From positions 17,742,457 to 17,806,456 of the forward strand of contig NC_049986.1 of the NCBI RefSeq assembly GCF_000003815.2: a stretch of DNA of 64,000 nt. The letters are read 5' to 3'. Positions 57,925-64,000 of the stretch are shown here, in pieces (within the stretch, counting starts at the first letter, position 1; each line of letters begins with the position of its first letter). The notes under the pieces are model-generated. The model did no database searches and was not told where the DNA came from. It was given only the letters and a program-made list of their open reading frames with translations. A program made the position numbers and the translations under genes. The stretch is from Branchiostoma floridae. Its lineage: Eukaryota; Chordata; Leptocardii; Amphioxiformes; Branchiostomatidae.

Positions 57925-58250
57925 CGCTACACATTGATGGCACTAGGGCGACAGGTCTACTCAGGGGTAAAGGGTTACCTACAGGGCAAGGCGTTTTCCT
58001 TTTGCCGTTCTTGTTCACCTTGAAGTACATAGTGGCAGAGAGCTTAGCCCGTTTCCTTCCTGTTTCAGGATTTACAAGGAAGGTTACTAGCCAAAGAAAG
58101 TCCTCGAGGCACCTCCTTGAACGCGGGATCCCCATGTTACGTCCCTTCCGAAAAACGGGTGCAGCCCCAACCGAGACGCCTTTCCATGATGTCCCTGTAG
58201 AGCAACTGGTAACAGCCTCACAGTTGAGATCCTAGTTCCAATTAGTTACC
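57925..58250 (-). mobile_element. SINE family II (-)
   Basis: On - it reads from the head 'ctgttaccagttgctctacaggg' region (58185-58250) into 'cggttggggctgcacccg' and 'gtaacatggggatcccgcg'. Partly decayed. Confidence 0.65.
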
Positions 58251-58313
58251 TGCATGTATGCAGGTATGGTTTTGATGCTGGTGGAAACTTTTCGGTAGCC
58301 GGGGATGTAGGGC

Positions 58314-58900
58314 GCTGTATCTCGTGAACGGATGGTGCGAGCACGACGATTTTTGGTACGTGGGTTGGGGGTGGTAGCCTGACACTCAGGTGTGATTTTG
58401 GGCCTCCTGGCGCTTGACCTTGACATTGAAGGTGGCATTTTTTGTGTTTTTGGGGCACTTTTGGCGCTGTGTGTCCGGAACGATACGCGCGATTGCGACG
58501 ATTTTTGGTGCATGGGTGGGGGGTTGTTGCCTGTTGCCTAGGATTGACTTTGGGCCTTGTCGCGTTTGAACTTGACCCGGCAGGTCGAATTTTGTGTCCG
58601 GGAGGGGTGTTTCCGGAGTTATATCTTCTGAACGGCTGGTGCTGGCGCGATGATATTTGGCACATGTGTCGGCGGTGGCTGAATAATGCTCAATTTTGAT
58701 TTTGGCGCCCTTGGTGCTTGAACTTGACATTTTAGGTTACCTTTTGTGCGGGCACGGGGCGTGCGCTGTATCTCCGGAACGCAAGGTGCCATTGTGTTGC
58801 CATTTGGTACGTGAGTTGTTTGTGGTGTCCTGGTATTTAGGTTTGATTTTGGGCCTCCTAGTGCTTGAACTTGATACTGTATAGGTTGACCCTGTTTTAG
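58314..58900. repeat. Tandem repeat of about 150 bp, 4 diverged copies
   Basis: Units begin near 58314, 58466, 58618 and 58764. Each has GCTGTATCTCCGGAACG, 'gcgacgatttttggtacgtggg', 'gattttgggcctcctggtgc' and TTGAACTTGACATT. On - the units stay open across unit borders in more than one frame. Confidence 0.85.
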
Positions 58901-58945
58901 TGTGGTTGGGGCATCCTCCCAATATCTGCTTGGTTTTAAAAACAG

Positions 58946-59250
58946 ATTATGGTTGGGTGTAGAACCATCATCTGGCCTGGGCCACCTTCAATGTATCAGG
59001 TTACTTAGTGGCACTGACAGTTTGCCAGATGACGGGAGTGTACAAGATTATATATCTGTTGGTCAGGTATAATTGAAGTTTGCTTATTACTCTTTGTGGT
59101 GTTTCTAGAGCTGTATAGTACTGAGTTTTAAGTTCCGGTACAAGTTCCTTTACCCTGTTGGCAATCATGGTTGAACTTGAACTTAAACAGAAGAAGATGC
59201 AATTTTCTAATGTGGAGGAGAACTGTATAGAGTGTGGGCATAAGAGAAAG
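58946..59250 (+). other. Two weak exon-like stretches before the gap
   Basis: 58946-59066 is open with an AG before it and CAG|GTATAA after it (contains VEPSSGLGHLQCIRLLSGTD). 59167-59250 is a 28-codon ATG frame ending AAG|GTATGT (contains NCIECGHKRK, a CxxC). Their phases are not obviously compatible and the family is not recognised. They could be exons of a gene whose remainder lies in the 988-bp gap, or chance. Confidence 0.25.
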
Positions 59251-59459
59251 GTATGTGTATGATTTGTCCTGTGTTTCTTTTTGTTTCTTTGGTAATGCCA
59301 TTTCCATACTGTATACAGGTAATTTGTTGTTTTGGGCTAGTCATATTCGCTTGGTTTTTGGGCCTGCTTAATCTATGGTACAGGCAGGGTTAAGTGGTGG
59401 AGGCTTAGCTTTGTTCTGTTTTAAATTCAGTATCGTTTGTTGCATTTGTCGCGGCAAAT

Positions 59460-60447
59460 NNNNNNNNNNNNNNNNNNNNNNNNNNNNNNNNNNNNNNNNN
59501 NNNNNNNNNNNNNNNNNNNNNNNNNNNNNNNNNNNNNNNNNNNNNNNNNNNNNNNNNNNNNNNNNNNNNNNNNNNNNNNNNNNNNNNNNNNNNNNNNNNN
59601 NNNNNNNNNNNNNNNNNNNNNNNNNNNNNNNNNNNNNNNNNNNNNNNNNNNNNNNNNNNNNNNNNNNNNNNNNNNNNNNNNNNNNNNNNNNNNNNNNNNN
59701 NNNNNNNNNNNNNNNNNNNNNNNNNNNNNNNNNNNNNNNNNNNNNNNNNNNNNNNNNNNNNNNNNNNNNNNNNNNNNNNNNNNNNNNNNNNNNNNNNNNN
59801 NNNNNNNNNNNNNNNNNNNNNNNNNNNNNNNNNNNNNNNNNNNNNNNNNNNNNNNNNNNNNNNNNNNNNNNNNNNNNNNNNNNNNNNNNNNNNNNNNNNN
59901 NNNNNNNNNNNNNNNNNNNNNNNNNNNNNNNNNNNNNNNNNNNNNNNNNNNNNNNNNNNNNNNNNNNNNNNNNNNNNNNNNNNNNNNNNNNNNNNNNNNN
60001 NNNNNNNNNNNNNNNNNNNNNNNNNNNNNNNNNNNNNNNNNNNNNNNNNNNNNNNNNNNNNNNNNNNNNNNNNNNNNNNNNNNNNNNNNNNNNNNNNNNN
60101 NNNNNNNNNNNNNNNNNNNNNNNNNNNNNNNNNNNNNNNNNNNNNNNNNNNNNNNNNNNNNNNNNNNNNNNNNNNNNNNNNNNNNNNNNNNNNNNNNNNN
60201 NNNNNNNNNNNNNNNNNNNNNNNNNNNNNNNNNNNNNNNNNNNNNNNNNNNNNNNNNNNNNNNNNNNNNNNNNNNNNNNNNNNNNNNNNNNNNNNNNNNN
60301 NNNNNNNNNNNNNNNNNNNNNNNNNNNNNNNNNNNNNNNNNNNNNNNNNNNNNNNNNNNNNNNNNNNNNNNNNNNNNNNNNNNNNNNNNNNNNNNNNNNN
60401 NNNNNNNNNNNNNNNNNNNNNNNNNNNNNNNNNNNNNNNNNNNNNNN
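59460..60447. other. Assembly gap
   Basis: Nine hundred and eighty-eight Ns. Confidence 1.
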
Positions 60448-60807
60448 AGCTGTCGACACTTGGACATTTTGCGGACTTGCTCCAACGGTAAAGAAAAACG
60501 ACAACCGTTGATATTTCGTGCCAAAAGAAGCTTCGAGGGAAATTTGATCTCGAGGGAAAATGGAGAAGTTAGAGCAACAGCTTTTCAAGGACATAGGTGT
60601 ACACTTCAAATTCAGTCAGCTGTGTTTTGTATCTGGTCGGTTCGAAAAGGATGACACGATTTTTTTGCAATAAAACGACACAAATCTTACTGTTCTTTGT
60701 GCAATGATTGTTCAATTTGAGAGTCAAAATTATCCTATACTTTCTGTGACAAGTGTAGGAATTTGTCCCCATTGCAATGTAGCAACACTGCCTCGCTTCA
60801 ACAATTC

Positions 60808-60829
60808 GAATTCTTGAATTCAAGAATTC
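60808..60829. repeat. 22-base perfect palindrome
   Basis: GAATTCTTGAATTC followed by AAGAATTC: a perfect palindrome containing three GAATTC sites. Confidence 0.8.
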
Positions 60830-61158
60830 AATGGCAAAGGACCACCCAATGCATCCAAGGCCTGAGAGTTCCATTTCCCAAAATAATACGAACCATGTAT
60901 ATATGGTTTCCCGGTTTAAACGAAACTTGTTCTTTTCCTACACACAAAGTAGATTGACGTAAACTGATCCTACATGCGTGACCATACCACACATAACAAC
61001 AATTCTTTCAACTTCCACATCACAAAGACCACCTCCAACGACAAGGTTGTCGGTAGCGCACCCCGTAAATTTCCTCGTGTTGTCACTCTTTCACTTAATC
61101 ACTCCTGAAAGTAGATAAACGTTTTAGAACTCTCATGGAGAAAGGGTAATATTGCTTA

Positions 61159-61479
61159 TTATCTTAACTTTTCGTCAGGTAGTTTAACTTTAATGAGGTC
61201 AATTAGAGGGTTTCCACAGATTTTTATCCTTGTTCTGCGGAAATTTGTAAGGGTCGAGTTCTTTGTTTCTACCGGTCGAACTGTGTTTTCCGGTTGACTT
61301 CCGCCGAGTCCTTGGACGTCAATTTTTCTTACAGAACACATTGAACAGAGAAGGGAACTTTTCAACTTAAATGCGTCTTTTCCTTTCAACAACTTGTTCT
61401 TGGATAAAGTTCTATTCATGACTAACATTGTAATGATGATGATGATGAGTATAAATGTATAGGCTACGTTGCTGTACAT
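61159..61479 (-). CDS. Candidate first exon of a type II membrane protein
   Basis: A 106-codon frame on -. Residues about 6-21 (VAYTFILIIIIITMLVM) form a membrane anchor directly after a short N-terminus, followed by NRT (possible glycosylation) and a basic stem region. This is the layout of Golgi glycosyl- or sulfotransferases. The anchor's isoleucine run is encoded by an (ATC)n microsatellite. Near the end, AAAA|GTTAAG could be a splice donor. No catalytic domain is visible downstream on - before the 59460-60447 gap, so identity is unknown and the frame may be fortuitous. Confidence 0.3.
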   Translation of the reverse strand: MYSNVAYTFILIIIIITMLVMNRTLSKNKLLKGKDAFKLKSSLLCSMCSVRKIDVQGLGGSQPENTVRPVETKNSTLTNFRRTRIKICGNPLIDLIKVKLPDEKLR

Positions 61480-61844
61480 CTATGTGCCTTAGGTTTACCT
61501 TCACGAAAAGGAAACATTTTTTATTTTTTATTTTTTTCTTCCTCTTCTTCTTCGCTCTCTTCTTCTGTTCCAACATACAAATAAAGTCAATGATTCGGAC
61601 AAACGGCAGTCACCATGGTTACTGGTAAAGCAACAGACACCCTGTAGTGTTCGATTGCATAATGTAGCAAGTGGCAGGACAGAACTAAAGGGGCTGGTCA
61701 CCATATTCATATGTTTGAGTAAGAATGAACAGGGCTGTAGTTTATTAGCCCAGATCATGTGAAGGAAAACATTATCATGTATTTGCCTGCAAATATGAAT
61801 GTTACCTTTCTGGTTTTAAGATTTATTTTATGATATTTGTTATT

Positions 61845-62040
61845 AGAAAGAATATCGATACCTCTGATTAGCCCACTCCATTGTTATACTATATCAAAGA
61901 ATTATGTTAGCCCTTATCATTATGTTAACTAGGTCGTTAAGCTTTATCCTATACCCCCTATCTTGTACTTTGCGTAATACTAAGTAGTTGTTGCCATACA
62001 TTGTATCATGTACAATTGTCGCGCAATAAGGTTCTTCTGT
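61845..62040 (+). mobile_element. LINE 3' UTR fragment
   Basis: 'gaaagaatatcgatacctctgattagcccactcc' through 'gccatacattgtatcatgtacaattgtcgcgcaataagg' aligns with the 3' part of the LINE at 21346-21710. Confidence 0.7.
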
Positions 62041-62395
62041 AATATTTCTTTGACTAGAAACAACATGATGCAGGACAGGGGCGTAATTCATTGGTATATC
62101 ACCTCTCAAATACAAAGAAACAGTGCTGTTGAGAGTACATACACCAGTACATGAAACGATCCCTACCAAACTACTACTATGTCGAAGCCTTGTCCCTGTC
62201 TTCAGGGACCGTGTCAGACACATGTAGGTTCGTGTTTTGACGACGTCCGGTTGGTAACAACATGTCATCAGTCTTAGCTTAATTAGTTGATTCTGACATT
62301 TGCAGTTTCCTGGGAATAGGTCCTGTCGGATGTGGGAAGGAAAGCGTTTTTTAACGTCTTAATGTATTCAATATAGCATCTAAGACACCTAACGT

Positions 62396-62525
62396 CGAGC
62401 GGCTAGGCTGAAGGACACAAGTTATAAGGTCGCGGGTTCGAAGCCTGGCTAGAGGCTGTGTCCTTTACATGACTTTGCTAACTCCACCTAGATGTAAAAA
62501 ATGGGTTCCTTATTTCGACAAGGAC
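62396..62525 (+). mobile_element. SINE family I
   Basis: Head GAGCGGCTAGGCTGAAGGAC, B box GGGTTCGAAGCCTGG, tail 'ctccacctagatgtaaaaaatggg'. Confidence 0.7.
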
Positions 62526-62584
62526 AAATATAGTCTATGGTTTAACGCCCCATTCTTACGACTGCAACCGTTTTACGATTCTTT

Positions 62585-62675
62585 TGCGTAGCTGATCATG
62601 ACGACAGTCGGGAATCGAACTCCCGACCTCTAAGTCCAGATCCAGGGTCACTAACAACTCGGCTACTACTCCTAC
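62585..62675 (-). mobile_element. tRNA-like SINE head (-)
   Basis: On -: GTAGCCGAGTTGTTAGTGAC and GGGAGTTCGATTCCCGAC, a good A box/B box pair. The arms do not complete a cloverleaf acceptor stem. Relative of 31128-31205. Confidence 0.6.
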
Positions 62676-63295
62676 ATCTTCCCACATGTGCACTAGTTCC
62701 CAGGACCCCCTCTAACTAGGTTGTCGGAACACTTTCTCGCTCGACCTCGCCAAGCTAAATATTTAGCTGCCATGTTTGTTTTTGCTGTGTGAGAAATGAG
62801 CGGACGGTAGGAGGAATCCCGCTGACCGCACGTACAAGTACCGTCCATACTCCTCCCTTTGATGTGATGAAGTTTCAGCGATGTTCGGTCTCTGAGTCTA
62901 TGCCTCGAGCATTTATCGTTATGCGGGTATCTCACTGAACTGCGCCAATTTGCGCTAGGCATTCGCAAACCGGCGCCTGAAATTCGCAATTTACAAAATG
63001 GCGCAATGACCACTGTCGTCTTTTTGATCATTGTACATTGTTTTTTGTTAAATTGGTAACATTGCGAGTTTCAATGAAGCTATATTGTGTCCACCTTGGA
63101 GCCAAAACTGGGACATTCTGGGGCAGCCATTTTGTTTATAGAGGTGACGTGTTCTACCTGTACGTCGAACGTCTGTGAAGAGCCTTCTAAATGGGCAAGG
63201 TTATATCATATCATTTTCCAGAAAATCGTTTGTCACAAATGATTATATATCTCCACAATGTTGTTGAAACAATTACCAATACGACAATACTGGTC

Positions 63296-63400
63296 ATAAG
63301 ATATACCAAAAAGCAGGCAACTGGATATGATTTTGGAAACGGTCAGGAGTTTCAGATAAATCCACTATCTTTCGTCAGTGACACTGAAGTGATACAATGA
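63296..63400 (-). repeat. Dispersed repeat with hammerhead-ribozyme-like core (best copy)
   Basis: On - from about 63387 to 63341: GTCA, CTGACGA, stem AGATAG...TATCT, GAAAC, TCC, TGAC. The flanking GTCA/TGAC can close stem I. The catalytic boxes CTGANGA and GAAA are intact, but the cleavage triplet is TCC rather than GTC. Plus-strand landmarks GCAACTGGATATG and GGAAACGGTCAG are shared with 24990-25020. Confidence 0.55.
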
Positions 63401-63639
63401 AGTGATACAATACGACAATGGTCTGAAATACTAGCATACCAACATTCTAGACCAGACACTTTCCGCCAATTCCCTCTGACGTCGCTTGCCACCACGCACC
63501 TGCTATTTGCATTCGGTTCGCGGTTAATTTCCTCGGTTACTTTGGTGGGTTATTATTTCAAGCTCTGCGCCCGACGGGGAGTAAAGCATGCATGGCACGC
63601 CTCGGTCAAAACAGTTCACTGTTATTGTTGCTTACCGTG

Positions 63640-63895
63640 TAGTGCATAGTGGAACATGTATAAGTCTGCTGCTTCCTTGCTGTTTCAGTAGCAAGATATG
63701 TTTTATAGGGAGGGGTTGCTAGCCCTTACCCTTTAACGAGCTCAGGGCACCCTCTCAACACCAGACCCCCATTTTATGTCCCTTCTGAAAGCCGGGGGCA
63801 GTCCCAACCGAGAGAAGTTTCCAACTAATTGAAAGTAGGTAGCTGAGCTGTAAGGCTGCTACCAGTTGAGCCACAGGGACATACTCGCATACAAG
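63640..63895 (-). mobile_element. SINE family II (-)
   Basis: On -: TGTCCCTGTGGCTCAACTGG, then 'gcagccttacagctcagct', then 'cggttgggactgcccccggc' and 'agcaacccctccctataaaac'. A nearly complete copy. Confidence 0.75.
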
Positions 63896-64000
63896 GCGTG
63901 TCTCGGTGTACTCTCCAAGTAGAGGTTGGTGGGGATCGAAAAATCGTGACCTTGTCCTAAGATGCGCTCTTTTCTTCCTCCAGCCTCGACCACGTGGGAA

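Noticed and set aside
59368..60654. Apparent 365-413-codon frames
   Set aside because: Almost entirely Ns from an assembly gap.
60560..60673. 37-codon frame (MEKLEQQLFKDIGVHFKF...) after the gap
   Set aside because: Coding-like but short, not recognised, and next to unsequenced DNA; cannot be supported.
62585..62675. tRNA gene on the - strand
   Set aside because: Good B box, but no complete cloverleaf; shares sequence with the SINE head at 31.1 kb.
63980..64000. Possible third EGFL7-like exon at the window edge (acceptor ...TTCTTCCTCCAG)
   Set aside because: The acceptor looks good, but the first residues after joining (N-LDHVG) do not fit the Y-R-x-x-Y pattern expected after CSSY in an EMI domain, and only 17 bases are visible.

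Overview
The window reads as genomic DNA of a cephalochordate (amphioxus, Branchiostoma-like). Basis: small spliced exons with GT/AG borders, chordate-type genes (PPIP5K, PKDCC, 14-3-3, an EGFL7-like EMI protein), about 40% GC background, and a very dense load of tRNA-derived SINEs, short terminal-inverted-repeat (TIR) elements, LINE fragments and CA/TA microsatellites. The species call is inference. There are four assembly gaps (32044-32143, 38517-38616, 56116-56488, 59460-60447).

Layout. 1-9.1 kb: the 3' end of a PPIP5K (VIP1) inositol-pyrophosphate kinase gene on + (exons 4529-6758, polyA signal near 7326), preceded by about 4.5 kb of probably intronic repeats. 9.1-12.8 kb: a complete five-exon gene on - for a PKDCC/VLK-family secretory-pathway kinase (374 residues by my exon model), with two adjacent TIR elements in intron 2. 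16.5-25.3 kb: a tandem segmental duplication; each block carries a two-exon 14-3-3 gene on -, one with an apparent frameshift and the other with its C-terminus removed by a deletion of about 1.5 kb. 26.2-34 kb: repeats plus two unrecognised small candidate genes (27962-28111 +, 28370-28795 -). 34.1-51.4 kb: GC-rich 5' region, signal-peptide exon (35150-35256) and EMI-domain exon (51306-51431) of an EGFL7-like gene on +, separated by a 16-kb intron containing a 28-bp minisatellite, SINEs, TIR elements and a LINE reverse-transcriptase ORF (48509-49516, -). 51.4-64 kb: probably further intron or intergenic DNA full of SINEs and TIR elements, with a few weak exon-like stretches.

The genes are unrelated housekeeping, signalling and secreted-protein genes and do not form a pathway. 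The most unusual content is the pair of decaying 14-3-3 duplicates, a hairpin-cored TIR element whose end lies only a few bases from a PKDCC splice donor, hammerhead-ribozyme-like sequence inside a dispersed (possibly Penelope-like) repeat, and several locally tandemised repeats. I found no convincing wholly new gene system.
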